A stretch of 64,000 nt of DNA, taken from the NCBI RefSeq assembly GCF_000519185.1, contig NZ_JAFA01000004.1, positions 100,110 through 164,109 of the forward strand. Reading direction: 5' to 3'. Shown here in pieces: positions 17,491 through 26,298 of this stretch. Origin of the DNA: Paraburkholderia nodosa DSM 21604 (lineage in GTDB: Bacteria > Pseudomonadota > Gammaproteobacteria > Burkholderiales > Burkholderiaceae). The number at the start of each line of letters is the position of its first letter. Position 1 is the stretch's first letter. The notes beneath the pieces were generated by a model. It was not told the DNA's origin and made no database searches. It saw only the letters and a list, made by a program, of their open reading frames with translations. The translations under genes were made by a program, and so were the position numbers.

Positions 17491-18684
17491 ATGTACAATT
17501 TGCCAGATGAACGCGGCCATTTTGGCCCTTATGGCGGCGTATTCGCTGCCGAAACCCTCATGCAGGCGATCGACGAACTGCGCGAGGCCTACGCGAAATT
17601 CAAGGACGATCCCGACTTCCGCGCCGAATATGAGCGCGAGTTGAAGCATTTTGTCGGCCGTCCGTCGCCGATTTATCACGCACAGCGGTGGAGCGAGCTG
17701 CTGGGCGGCGCGCAGATCTATCTCAAGCGCGAAGACCTGAATCACACCGGCGCGCACAAGGTGAACAACGTGATCGGCCAGGCGCTGCTCGCCAAGCGCA
17801 TGGGCAAGCCGCGCGTGATCGCCGAAACCGGTGCGGGTCAGCACGGCGTGGCCACCGCGACGATCGCGGCGCGTTTCGGCATGGAGTGCGTGGTCTACAT
17901 GGGCGCTGAGGACGTGCGCCGCCAGGCCGCCAACGTCTACCGCATGAAGCTGCTGGGCGCGACCGTGGTGCCGGTCGAGTCGGGCTCGCGTACGCTCAAG
18001 GACGCGCTCAATGAAGCCATGCGCGACTGGGTCACCAATGTCGAAAACACCTTCTACATCATCGGCACCGTGGCGGGCCCGCACCCGTACCCGATGATGG
18101 TGCGCGACTTCCAGCGCGTGATCGGCGACGAATGCCGCGTGCAGATGCCCGAAATGACGGGCCGCCAGCCCGACTCCGTGATCGCCTGCGTAGGTGGCGG
18201 TTCGAACGCGATGGGTATCTTTTACCCGTATATCGAGGACACTTCCGTGCAGTTGATCGGGGTCGAGCCTGCCGGCGACGGCATGGACACGGGCCGTCAC
18301 GCCGCCTCGCTCGCGGCGGGCACCGTGGGCGTGCTGCACGGCAATCGCACGTACCTGCTGCAGGACGAGAACGGGCAGATCATCGAGACGCATTCGATTT
18401 CGGCGGGCCTCGACTATCCGGGTGTCGGTCCCGAGCACGCGTGGCTCAAGGACATCGGCCGCGCGCAGTACGTCACCATCGACGACGAGGAAGCGCTCAA
18501 GGGCTTCCACGACTGCTGCCGCATCGAAGGCATCATTCCCGCGCTCGAATCGAGCCACGCGCTCGCGTACGCGGCGAAGCTCGCACCCACGTTGCCGAAG
18601 GAGAAAATCCTGCTGGTGAACCTGTCGGGCCGCGGCGACAAGGACATGCACACGGTCGCTGAGCGATCGGGCATCCAGTTCTGA
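17491..18684 (+). CDS. trpB: Tryptophan synthase, beta subunit
   Basis: A 397-residue PLP enzyme that joins indole and serine to make tryptophan. The PLP-binding Lys90 lies in [15 protein letters not shown], the phosphate-binding loop is [13 protein letters not shown], and [14 protein letters not shown] is the serine-binding region. All are intact, and the length is normal for the TrpB1 type that partners TrpA. The start [16 protein letters not shown] is at the family position. Partner trpA lies about 1 kb downstream, separated by a DNA methyltransferase gene. Confidence 0.97.
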   Translation: MYNLPDERGHFGPYGGVFAAETLMQAIDELREAYAKFKDDPDFRAEYERELKHFVGRPSPIYHAQRWSELLGGAQIYLKREDLNHTGAHKVNNVIGQALLAKRMGKPRVIAETGAGQHGVATATIAARFGMECVVYMGAEDVRRQAANVYRMKLLGATVVPVESGSRTLKDALNEAMRDWVTNVENTFYIIGTVAGPHPYPMMVRDFQRVIGDECRVQMPEMTGRQPDSVIACVGGGSNAMGIFYPYIEDTSVQLIGVEPAGDGMDTGRHAASLAAGTVGVLHGNRTYLLQDENGQIIETHSISAGLDYPGVGPEHAWLKDIGRAQYVTIDDEEALKGFHDCCRIEGIIPALESSHALAYAAKLAPTLPKEKILLVNLSGRGDKDMHTVAERSGIQF

Positions 18685-18705
18685 GCGCCCGGAGCGACAC
18701 AAGCG

Positions 18706-19608
18706 ATGCGTGACGAGTTCGACGAGCCGCAGATGCCGGCGCCGGTGGGCGAGGTGAACGCCGAAGCGGCTGCTCTGGAGGCCGCCGAGGCGGTCGCCAA
18801 TGCAGCCGCCGAGTTACCCACACTCGCCACGGTGCCGGAAACCATCCGGCTCCTGAACCGCGATTTTCTGACCGATGCAGCCAACTTGCCCGATGCCTCG
18901 ATCGACCTGATCGTCGCCGACCCGCCCTACGGGCTCGGCAAGGACTACGGCAATGACTCCGACATGCGCTCGGGCGAGGACTTCCTCGCCTGGACGTATG
19001 CATGGCTCGACCTGGCGATTCCGAAGCTCAAGCCCACGGGCTCGCTCTACGTGTTCTGCACGTGGCAGTACGCGCCCGAGATCTTCGTCTATCTCAAGTC
19101 GAAACTCACGATGATCAACGAGATCGTCTGGGATCGTCGCGTACCCAGCATGGGTGGCACGACGCGCCGCTTTACCTCGGTGCACGACAACATCGGTTTC
19201 TTCGCGGTGTCGAAGGACTATTACTTCGATCTCGATCCCGTCCGCATCCCGTACGATGCCGTCACGAAGAAGGCGCGTTCGCGCAAGTTGTTCGAAGGCA
19301 GCAAGTGGCTGGAGCTCGGCTACAACCCCAAGGACGTCTGGTCCGTCTCGCGGCTGCATCGCCAGCACGCGGAGCGCGTGGATCATCCCACCCAGAAGCC
19401 CCTGGAAATCGTCGAGCGCATGGTGCTCGCGAGCTGCCCGCCGGGCGGCCGCGTGCTGGACCCGTTCATGGGCAGCGGCACCACAGCAGTGGCTTGCGCA
19501 CGTCAGCAGCGCGAATTCGTCGGCTATGAAATCAACGAAAGTTACTGCGCGATCGCGCGCGAACGCGTCAGCGCGGCCGCCGCAAGCGCCGTTGCGGCCG
19601 GCGCTTGA
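18706..19608 (+). CDS. Beta-class DNA methyltransferase (adenine-type) between trpB and trpA
   Basis: A 300-residue site-specific DNA methyltransferase. An acidic/Ala-rich N-terminal extension of about 45 residues is followed by catalytic motif IV, ADPPYG (DPPY at 72-75). A target-recognition region comes next, then HPTQKPLEIVERMV (about 227-240) and the AdoMet-binding motif LDPFMGSGTT (251-260). Motif IV before motif I marks the beta class, which includes CcrM-like orphan N6-adenine enzymes. No restriction endonuclease gene lies nearby. It is 21 bases after trpB and 53 before trpA, so it is probably co-transcribed with them. The recognition sequence cannot be read from the protein. Confidence 0.92.
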   Translation: MRDEFDEPQMPAPVGEVNAEAAALEAAEAVANAAAELPTLATVPETIRLLNRDFLTDAANLPDASIDLIVADPPYGLGKDYGNDSDMRSGEDFLAWTYAWLDLAIPKLKPTGSLYVFCTWQYAPEIFVYLKSKLTMINEIVWDRRVPSMGGTTRRFTSVHDNIGFFAVSKDYYFDLDPVRIPYDAVTKKARSRKLFEGSKWLELGYNPKDVWSVSRLHRQHAERVDHPTQKPLEIVERMVLASCPPGGRVLDPFMGSGTTAVACARQQREFVGYEINESYCAIARERVSAAAASAVAAGA

Positions 19609-19661
19609 TGCGCCGCCGCCGGACCCACGCGCAGTAACGCCTAAAAGCTGAGGACCCTGAA

Positions 19662-20471
19662 ATGTCCCGTATCAAGACCACGTTCGAGGCGCTCGCCGCC
19701 CAGGGCCGCAAAGGCCTGATCCCGTTCATGACGGCCGGCGACCCCGATCCCGCGCGCACCGTCGAGTTCATGCACGCGCTGGCCGCCGGCGGCGCCGATG
19801 TCATCGAACTGGGCGTGCCGTTTTCCGACCCGATGGCCGACGGCCCCGTGATCCAGCAGTCGTCCGAGCGCGCGCTCGAGAAGGGCGTGACGCTCAAGAG
19901 CGTGCTCGCCGACGTGAAGCGCTTTCGCGAAACCGACAGCAAGACGCCCGTCGTGCTGATGGGCTACGCGAACCCCATCGAGCGCATGGGCGCCGATGCG
20001 TTCGCGCAGGCCGCGAAGGAAGCGGGCGTGGACGGCGTGCTCGTGGTGGACTATCCGCCCGAGGAGTCGGTCGAGTTCGCGGCGAAGATGAAGGCCGCCG
20101 ACATCGATCCGATCTTCCTGCTCGCCCCGACTTCGACCGATGAGCGCATCGCCGAAGTGGGGCGTGCCGCAAGCGGCTATGTTTACTACGTCTCGCTCAA
20201 GGGCGTGACGGGCGCTGCGAATCTGGACGTTTCGAGCATCGCGGGTAAAATCCCGGCGATCAAGAAGCATGTCTCGCTGCCCGTGGGTGTGGGCTTCGGC
20301 ATTCGCGACGCGCAAACGGCCGCTGCCGTCGCGCAGGTGTCGGACGCCGTCGTGATCGGCAGCCGCATCGTTCAGCTGCTCGAACAGGCTGCGCCGGAGA
20401 CGGCCGCCGACACGCTCACGCAGTTCATCACGGGCATTCGCGCGGCGCTGGACGAAGTCTCCGCCGGGTAG
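19662..20471 (+). CDS. trpA: Tryptophan synthase, alpha subunit
   Basis: A 269-residue (beta/alpha)8 enzyme that cleaves indole-3-glycerol phosphate and passes indole to TrpB. The catalytic Glu49 ([17 protein letters not shown]) and Asp60 in the same segment are present. The phosphate-binding loop region GVTGAANLD and [11 protein letters not shown] are typical. The start [16 protein letters not shown] is standard. It follows the methyltransferase by 53 bases; a candidate promoter for accD lies directly after it. Confidence 0.97.
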   Translation: MSRIKTTFEALAAQGRKGLIPFMTAGDPDPARTVEFMHALAAGGADVIELGVPFSDPMADGPVIQQSSERALEKGVTLKSVLADVKRFRETDSKTPVVLMGYANPIERMGADAFAQAAKEAGVDGVLVVDYPPEESVEFAAKMKAADIDPIFLLAPTSTDERIAEVGRAASGYVYYVSLKGVTGAANLDVSSIAGKIPAIKKHVSLPVGVGFGIRDAQTAAAVAQVSDAVVIGSRIVQLLEQAAPETAADTLTQFITGIRAALDEVSAG

Positions 20472-20489
20472 TGCTGCAGGCTAGCCTGG

Positions 20490-20517
20490 TTGGCTAGATT
20501 CGAGACTGCTGTAAAAT
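20490..20517 (+). promoter_or_regulatory. Candidate promoter of accD
   Basis: TTGGCT at 20490-20495 and TAAAAT at 20512-20517, 16 bases apart, form a good sigma-70 type promoter in the trpA-accD gap. A small inverted repeat (CTAGCC at 20481-20486 with GGCTAG at 20492-20497) overlaps the -35 box and could be an operator. Confidence 0.5.
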
Positions 20518-20547
20518 CCACTTTTCGCCATGCGCGGTCGGGGTCGG

Positions 20548-20573
20548 AACCCGGTCGGTTTTACCGATCGGTT
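20548..20573 (+). promoter_or_regulatory. Leader hairpin upstream of accD
   Basis: A 9-bp stem (20551-20559 with 20563-20571, one G-U pair) and a three-base T loop, extended by AA/TT, lies about 55 bases before the accD start and downstream of the candidate promoter. It would be part of the accD leader RNA. Its function is unknown. Confidence 0.35.
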
Positions 20574-20627
20574 GACTGGGTCGATCCGCCGCGCCCGCGC
20601 ATCACGAAGGTCAAGGAAGGAACATCA

Positions 20628-21500
20628 ATGAGCTGGCTCGATAAACTGCTGCCGCCCAAGATCAAGCAAACCGATCCGAAAAGCCGCAAGAGCATTCCGG
20701 AAGGGTTGTGGATCAAGTGCCCGTCGTGCGAAGCGGTTCTGTACCGCAACGATGTCGAGGCAAATCTCCACGTTTGCCCGAAGTGCGATCACCACATGCG
20801 CATCAACGCGCGCGAGCGTCTTGACGGCCTGCTCGATCCGGAAGGCCGCTACGAGATCGGCCAGGAGATCGTTCCGGTCGACGCGCTCAAGTTCAAGGAC
20901 AGCCGCAAGTACCCGGACCGCCTGAAAGAGGCGATGGACGAAACCGGCGAAACCGACGCGATGGTGGTGATGGGCGGCGCGATCCGCACGCTGCCCGTGG
21001 TGGTGGCCTGTTTCGAGTTCTCGTTCATGGGCGGCTCGATGGGCTCGGTGGTGGGCGAGCGCTTCGCCCGCGGCGCGCAAAACGCGCTCGAGCAGCAAGT
21101 GCCGTTCATCTGCTTCACGGCTTCGGGCGGCGCGCGCATGCAGGAAAGCCTGCTGTCGCTCATGCAGATGGCCAAGACCACGGCCATGCTGACCCGGCTG
21201 GCCGAAGCCAAACTGCCGTTCATCTCCGTGCTGACCGACCCGACGATGGGCGGCGTTTCGGCGAGCTTCGCGTTCCTTGGCGACGTGGTGATCGCCGAGC
21301 CGAAGGCGCTGATCGGCTTTGCCGGCCCGCGCGTGATCGAGCAGACCGTGCGCGAAAAGCTGCCGGAAGGCTTCCAGCGCGCCGAATTCCTGCTGCAGAA
21401 GGGCGCGATCGACATGATCCTGGACCGCCGCAAGCTGCGCGACGAAATCGCGCAAATGCTGGCGCTGCTGCAGCGTCAGCCCGCCGACGCGGTGGCTTGA
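20628..21500 (+). CDS. accD: Acetyl-CoA carboxylase carboxyltransferase, beta subunit
   Basis: A 290-residue subunit of the acetyl-CoA carboxylase carboxyltransferase, the first committed step in fatty-acid synthesis. The N-terminal zinc ribbon is complete: Cys31 and Cys34 (CPSC), Cys50 and Cys53 (CPKC). The crotonase-fold core includes [20 protein letters not shown], the oxyanion region [19 protein letters not shown] and [13 protein letters not shown]. The start [12 protein letters not shown] at 20628 gives the standard length, preceded by AAGGAAGGAAC. folC follows after 190 bases. Confidence 0.97.
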   Translation: MSWLDKLLPPKIKQTDPKSRKSIPEGLWIKCPSCEAVLYRNDVEANLHVCPKCDHHMRINARERLDGLLDPEGRYEIGQEIVPVDALKFKDSRKYPDRLKEAMDETGETDAMVVMGGAIRTLPVVVACFEFSFMGGSMGSVVGERFARGAQNALEQQVPFICFTASGGARMQESLLSLMQMAKTTAMLTRLAEAKLPFISVLTDPTMGGVSASFAFLGDVVIAEPKALIGFAGPRVIEQTVREKLPEGFQRAEFLLQKGAIDMILDRRKLRDEIAQMLALLQRQPADAVA

Positions 21501-21556
21501 ACCCTGCTTTGAGCGATCTGCGGCGCAGCCCGTGCCGCAAGCCGCAACGCTTTACC

Positions 21557-21590
21557 CAACGCGCCGCGAGCGAAAGCAAGCGGCGCGTTG
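21557..21590. terminator. Inverted repeat between accD and folC
   Basis: A perfect 11-bp repeat, CAACGCGCCGC at 21557-21567 with 21580-21590, and a 12-base loop lie about 60 bases after the accD stop. Only a weak T tail (TCATTT) follows, so it may be a leaky terminator. Confidence 0.5.
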
Positions 21591-21690
21591 TCATTTCCGC
21601 GATAATGCCGTTCTTTCGAAGCGGAACATTCGTGTGAACCCTCCGCCGTTGGCGGCGTCTCACGCGCAGCACCTGGCAATTTCTATCCTG

Positions 21691-23001
21691 ATGAGTACCT
21701 TTCCCACCCTCGACGCGTGGCTCACGCACCTCGAAACTGCGCATCCGGTCGGCATCGACATGGGGCTGGACCGCATCCGTCAGGTGAAGGACGCGCTGGA
21801 CCTTAAGTTCGACTGCCCGATCATCACCGTGGGCGGCACGAACGGGAAGGGCTCGACCTGCGCGATTCTCGAAACGATCCTGCTCAAGGCGGGCTTTCAC
21901 GTGGGCTGCCACACCTCGCCGCATCTGCTCGAGTTCAACGAGCGCGCGCGCGTGGACGGCCAGCAGGCCAGCGACGCCGAGCTGCTGCCGCACTTCGAGG
22001 CCGTGGAAGCCGCGCGCAATTCGCTCGCCAAGCCCGTGACGCTCACGTACTTCGAGTTCACGACGCTCGCGATCATGCATCTGTTCGCTTCGCGCGGGCT
22101 CGACGCCGTGATCTTCGAGGTGGGTCTGGGCGGGCGTCTGGACGCTGTCAACGTGCTCGACACCGACTGCGCGATCATCACGAGCATCGACCTCGATCAC
22201 ACGGAATACCTCGGCGACACGCGCGAGAAGATCGCGTTCGAGAAGGCCGGCATCTTCCGTGCGGGCAAGCCCGCGATCTGCGCCGACCCGATGGCGCCGC
22301 AGTCGCTCATCGACCATGCTGAGGCGATCGGCGCCGAACTGTGGCTCTTCGGCCGCGATTTCCGCTACGAAGGCCAGCCGGGCAGCGAGCGCCAGCAATG
22401 GAGCTACGTGGGCCCGACGATGCGGCGCTCGGCGCTCGCCTATCCGGCATTGCGCGGCGCGAACCAGCTGATCAACACCTCGGCTGCGCTCGCGGGCCTC
22501 GAGTCGCTGCGCGACCGCCTGCCGGTTTCCGCGCAGGACATTCGCCTCGGCCTCGCCAACGTCGAACTGCCGGGGCGCTTCCAGGTGCTGCCGGGCAAGC
22601 CTTCGATCATCCTCGACGTCGGCCACAACCCGCACGCGGCAGCCGTGCTCGCGCAAAACCTCGGCAGCATGGGCTATTTCCCGTACTCCTACGCGGTGTT
22701 CGGCGCGATGCGCGACAAGGACATCGCGGGCGTGATCGAGCACCTGAAGGGCGAGATCGACCACTGGTGCGTGACCGATCTGCCGCTGCCACGCGCGGCC
22801 ACGGCCGAGCAGCTCGAAGAAGTGCTGCGCGATGCGGGCGTGACGGACGGCGCCGATAGCAGCGTCACGCGCTACGAAAATCCCGCCGCCGCCTTCCAAG
22901 ATGCGTTAAAACGTGCAACCGAAAATGATAGAATTATTGTTTTCGGAAGTTTTCTGACGGTTGCCGGGGTCATGGCCTGGCGAAAGTCGCAGCAACACTG
23001 A
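21691..23001 (+). CDS. folC: Folylpolyglutamate/dihydrofolate synthase
   Basis: A 436-residue Mur-ligase-family enzyme that adds glutamate to dihydropteroate and then to folates. The P-loop IITVGGTNGKGSTCAILE, the HTSPHLLEFNERARV segment and the HTEYLGDTREKIAFEKAGIF metal/Lys region are diagnostic. VGHNPHAAAVLA lies in the C-terminal domain. The start MSTFPTLDAWLTHLE at 21691 gives the family N terminus; the longer open frame upstream crosses the accD hairpin and is rejected. The SPOR gene follows after 62 bases. Confidence 0.95.
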   Translation: MSTFPTLDAWLTHLETAHPVGIDMGLDRIRQVKDALDLKFDCPIITVGGTNGKGSTCAILETILLKAGFHVGCHTSPHLLEFNERARVDGQQASDAELLPHFEAVEAARNSLAKPVTLTYFEFTTLAIMHLFASRGLDAVIFEVGLGGRLDAVNVLDTDCAIITSIDLDHTEYLGDTREKIAFEKAGIFRAGKPAICADPMAPQSLIDHAEAIGAELWLFGRDFRYEGQPGSERQQWSYVGPTMRRSALAYPALRGANQLINTSAALAGLESLRDRLPVSAQDIRLGLANVELPGRFQVLPGKPSIILDVGHNPHAAAVLAQNLGSMGYFPYSYAVFGAMRDKDIAGVIEHLKGEIDHWCVTDLPLPRAATAEQLEEVLRDAGVTDGADSSVTRYENPAAAFQDALKRATENDRIIVFGSFLTVAGVMAWRKSQQH

Positions 23002-23063
23002 CCGCCCGGCACCCGCACGCCGCCCACGTAAGACAGGCCAGGTAGGCCAACAGCAAGCCATAC

Positions 23064-23987
23064 ATGGGAATTTTCTCGTTCGGCAAGAAAAATGACGCTG
23101 ACGCGCCCCGACGGCGCGGCACTGAGTCCGGCTCCAGCCGGCGCAGCAATCAGAGCACGCGTGTGGAGCGGCGCAGCCGCCGGCCGGACCGGTCGGGCGA
23201 CGCCGAGGCGATGCTGCTCGACCCCACGCTCCCTGAAAAGCAACGCGCGCGCCGCCGTCTCGTCGGCGCGATCGCGCTGGTGCTCGCGGCCATCGTGATC
23301 TTGCCGATGGTGCTCGATTCGCACCCGAAGCCCGTTACCGACGACATCGCCATCGACATTCCGAGCCGCCCGGCCGACAAGGCCGCCGCGCGCCAGCACG
23401 AGGCCGAAGACACGCAAGCCGGCGTCGCTCCCGACAATCCCGCAGCCGCTGAAGCGACGCCTGGCGCGTCGGCCCTCGCGGCCGCTTCGGGCGCTGCGCC
23501 CACGCAGAACGCCCAAAGCACGGACAAGACGCCGGCAACGCCTGCCAAAAAGCCCGCCCAGGCGGCAGCCGCTGCGGCCCAATCGACGCAAACCGCCCAG
23601 ACGCAAAAGCCCGCTGCCAGGCCGGCGGCGGCGGCCAGCACGACCGTCGCCGCGAACAGCAAGCAGACAACGACCGCCGCAAACGACAACGACACCAGCG
23701 ACGGAAACGGCGCGAAAGCCGAATCCGGCACACCGGCGGCGCCCCCGGGCGCACGTTTCGCGGTGCAGCTCGGCGCGTTCTCGAACGGCACGACAGCGAA
23801 CAATTGGGTAACCAAGTTGAAAGCAGCGGGGGTGCCCGCATATACCGAACAGCGAAAGGAAGCCGACGGCACGACGCGCACGCTGCTGCGCGCGGGCCCG
23901 TTCCCGGACCGCGCCTCGGCCACGGCGGCGATCGCCAGGGTGCGCGGCGCCGGCCTGATGGCGGGCTCGAACGCCAACGCGGAATAA
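23064..23987 (+). CDS. SPOR-domain inner-membrane protein (DedD-like)
   Basis: A 307-residue protein. A basic cytoplasmic N terminus is followed by one membrane helix (about residues 69-88, LVGAIALVLAAIVILPMVL). A long Ala/Thr/Lys/Gln-rich periplasmic linker follows, and the SPOR domain is at the C terminus (ARFAVQLGAFSNGTTANNWVTKL to the end). SPOR domains bind denuded septal peptidoglycan, so the protein is probably recruited to the division site. It lies between folC and cvpA, as DedD does in Escherichia coli, and is seven bases from cvpA. Confidence 0.9.
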   Translation: MGIFSFGKKNDADAPRRRGTESGSSRRSNQSTRVERRSRRPDRSGDAEAMLLDPTLPEKQRARRRLVGAIALVLAAIVILPMVLDSHPKPVTDDIAIDIPSRPADKAAARQHEAEDTQAGVAPDNPAAAEATPGASALAAASGAAPTQNAQSTDKTPATPAKKPAQAAAAAAQSTQTAQTQKPAARPAAAASTTVAANSKQTTTAANDNDTSDGNGAKAESGTPAAPPGARFAVQLGAFSNGTTANNWVTKLKAAGVPAYTEQRKEADGTTRTLLRAGPFPDRASATAAIARVRGAGLMAGSNANAE

Positions 23988-23994
23988 GCCGTCG

Positions 23995-24489
23995 ATGTTG
24001 ACCGCATTCGACTACGCTGTAATGGCGGTGATAGGCCTGTCGGCCCTGCGCGGCGCGTGGCGGGGCTTGATCGGCGAGATTTTTGGATTGATCGGCTGGA
24101 TCGCGGCGTTGCTCGTGGCCTGCCGCTACGTGGACCGCGTGGTGCCCTGGATTCCGGCGAACTGGCCGGGTGGGGCGCTGACCCAGTGGCTGATCGCCTT
24201 CGCGCTGATCGTCATTGCCGTGGTGCTCGTGGCCGGCGTGGGCAACGCACTGATCGGCCGTCTGGTGCAGGTGAGCGGATTGTCCGGCGTGGACCGTTCG
24301 CTCGGGATGATGTTCGGCCTCGTGCGAGGCGTCGTGCTGGTGCTGATCCTCGTCGTCCTCGGCGGGCTGACCGAGCTGCCCCAGCAGGACTTCTGGCGCC
24401 ACGCGCTGCTGCGGCCCTATGCCGTGCAGGGCGTGCTCGAACTGAAACCCCTGTTGCCCGAGGCGCTCGCGGCCTACGTACACGTCTGA
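23995..24489 (+). CDS. cvpA: CvpA-family membrane protein
   Basis: A 164-residue integral membrane protein with four hydrophobic segments. Family signatures are FDYAVMAVIGLSALRGAWRG near the start and GLSGVDRSLGMMFGLVRGVV in the second half. CvpA was named for colicin V production but its biochemical role is unresolved. The gene is seven bases after the SPOR gene and 125 before purF, the conserved cvpA-purF pairing. Confidence 0.94.
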   Translation: MLTAFDYAVMAVIGLSALRGAWRGLIGEIFGLIGWIAALLVACRYVDRVVPWIPANWPGGALTQWLIAFALIVIAVVLVAGVGNALIGRLVQVSGLSGVDRSLGMMFGLVRGVVLVLILVVLGGLTELPQQDFWRHALLRPYAVQGVLELKPLLPEALAAYVHV

Positions 24490-24614
24490 TCAGAAACTGG
24501 TCGGACGCGATACGAGGCGCAGCTTCCCGGCAACACTGCCCATTTGCGGCGCTCGACCGGTGTTGATGAAGCTGGGCGACCCGCTACCGATTTCGCTTTT
24601 TTGAAGGACCTGCC

Positions 24615-26159
24615 ATGTGCGGCATCGTAGGCGTAGTTTCCCGCTCTCCCGTCAACCAGCTCCTCTATGACGCGCTGCTGCTGCTCCAGCACCGCGGTCA
24701 GGACGCGGCCGGCATTGCCACCGCGAACGGCAGCACGTTCCACATGCACAAGGCCAATGGCATGGTGCGCGACGTGTTCCGCACGCGCAACATGCGCAGC
24801 CTCCCCGGCACCGCCGGCATCGGCCAGGTGCGCTACCCGACGGCCGGCTCGGCGTCGAGCGAAGAAGAGGCCCAGCCGTTCTACGTGAACGCGCCGTTCG
24901 GCATCGTGCTCTCTCACAATGGCAATCTCACCAACTGGCAACAGCTCAAGGAAGAGATGTTCCGCGTGGACCGGCGCCACGTGAACACCAATTCCGACAC
25001 GGAAGTGCTGCTCAACGTGCTCGCGCACGAAGTGCAGCTCGCCACGTCGGGTCTCGAACTCGATCCGGCGACGCTCTTCAAGGCGGTTTCGGGCGTGCAC
25101 CGCCGCCTGCGCGGCTCGTACGCGATCGTCTCGCTGATTGCCGGCCACGGCCTGCTCGCGTTCCGCGACCCGTTCGGCATTCGCCCGCTCTGCATCGGCA
25201 AGATGGAAACGCCGGAAGGCACCGAGTGGATGCTCGCATCGGAATCGGTGGCGCTCGAAGGTATCGGTTTCGAGTTTGTGCGCGACGTGAAGCCGGGCGA
25301 GGCGGTGTTCATCGACTTCGAAGGCAACTTCCATTCGCAGCAGTGCGCGCAGGCGCCGAGCCTGAACCCCTGCATCTTCGAACTCGTGTATCTCGCGCGT
25401 CCGGACTCGGTGCTCGACGGCGTGCCCGTGTACAACGCGCGTCTGCGCATGGGCGACTATCTCGCCGAGAAGATCAAGCGCGAGCTGCCCGACGTGAAAA
25501 TCGACGTGGTCATGCCGATTCCCGATTCGTCGCGCCCCGCGGCCATGCAGGTCGCGAACAAGCTCGGCGTGGAGTATCGCGAAGGCTTCTTCAAGAACCG
25601 CTACGTGGGCCGCACCTTCATCATGCCGGGCCAGGCCATGCGCAAGAAGTCGGTGCGCCAGAAGCTCAACGCCATGGGCATCGAGTTCAAGGGCAAGAAC
25701 GTGCTGATCATCGACGACTCGATCGTGCGCGGCACCACCTCGCAGGAAATCGTGCAGATGGCGCGCGACGCCGGCGCGACCAAGGTGATCTTCGCTTCGG
25801 CGGCGCCGCCCGTGAAGTACCCGAACGTCTACGGCATCGACATGCCCACGCGCGGCGAACTGGTCGCGCACGGCCGCACCGACGACGAAGTGGCGCGCAT
25901 CATCGGCGCGGATTACCTCGTGTATCAGGACGTGGAATCGCTCAAGCAGGCAGTGCGTGACATCAATCCGGAGTTGAAGGGCTTCGAGGCTTCGTGCTTC
26001 GACGGCGACTACATCACCGGCGACATCACGAGCACGTACCTCGACAACATCGAGACGGCGCGCCTCGCGCCCCAGGCGCAGTCGGACCGCGACGCCGCAA
26101 GCGACGCGATGGACGGCGGCTCCCGCTCGCAGTTGCACCTGCAGCTCTCGGTGGAGTGA
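24615..26159 (+). CDS. purF: Amidophosphoribosyltransferase
   Basis: A 514-residue enzyme for the first step of purine synthesis, making phosphoribosylamine from PRPP and glutamine. The N terminus MCGIVGVVSRSP exposes the catalytic Cys after Met removal. The glutaminase half has GIGQVRYPTAGS and LSHNGNLTNW. The phosphoribosyltransferase half has the PRPP loop VLIIDDSIVRGTTS. No iron-sulfur cysteine cluster is evident in its C-terminal half, matching the Escherichia coli-type enzyme. The start follows GAAGGACCTGCC. Confidence 0.97.
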   Translation: MCGIVGVVSRSPVNQLLYDALLLLQHRGQDAAGIATANGSTFHMHKANGMVRDVFRTRNMRSLPGTAGIGQVRYPTAGSASSEEEAQPFYVNAPFGIVLSHNGNLTNWQQLKEEMFRVDRRHVNTNSDTEVLLNVLAHEVQLATSGLELDPATLFKAVSGVHRRLRGSYAIVSLIAGHGLLAFRDPFGIRPLCIGKMETPEGTEWMLASESVALEGIGFEFVRDVKPGEAVFIDFEGNFHSQQCAQAPSLNPCIFELVYLARPDSVLDGVPVYNARLRMGDYLAEKIKRELPDVKIDVVMPIPDSSRPAAMQVANKLGVEYREGFFKNRYVGRTFIMPGQAMRKKSVRQKLNAMGIEFKGKNVLIIDDSIVRGTTSQEIVQMARDAGATKVIFASAAPPVKYPNVYGIDMPTRGELVAHGRTDDEVARIIGADYLVYQDVESLKQAVRDINPELKGFEASCFDGDYITGDITSTYLDNIETARLAPQAQSDRDAASDAMDGGSRSQLHLQLSVE

Positions 26160-26170
26160 TCCCTTCGGCA

Positions 26171-26243
26171 AACGCGAGCGTGAGGCTCGCGTTCCCGCCG
26201 ATTCCGAAGCCCGCTTTCTGCCGACGCAAAAGCGGGCTTTTTT
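26171..26243 (+). terminator. Double hairpin terminator after purF
   Basis: A 9-bp hairpin (26171-26179 with 26185-26193) is followed by an 11-bp one (AAGCCCGCTTT at 26207-26217 with 26229-26239) running into TTTT to 26243. The second is a strong intrinsic terminator and ends the transcript that includes purF. Confidence 0.9.
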
Positions 26244-26298
26244 GCGCCTGCACGTGCAGGATTGAAGCCTGATTGTTCAGCACACGGAGAACACGAAC

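Noticed and set aside
21532..21690. Upstream extension of the folC reading frame
   Set aside because: It crosses a perfect 11-bp inverted repeat after accD and has no family resemblance; MSTFPTLDAWL at 21691 is the FolC N terminus.
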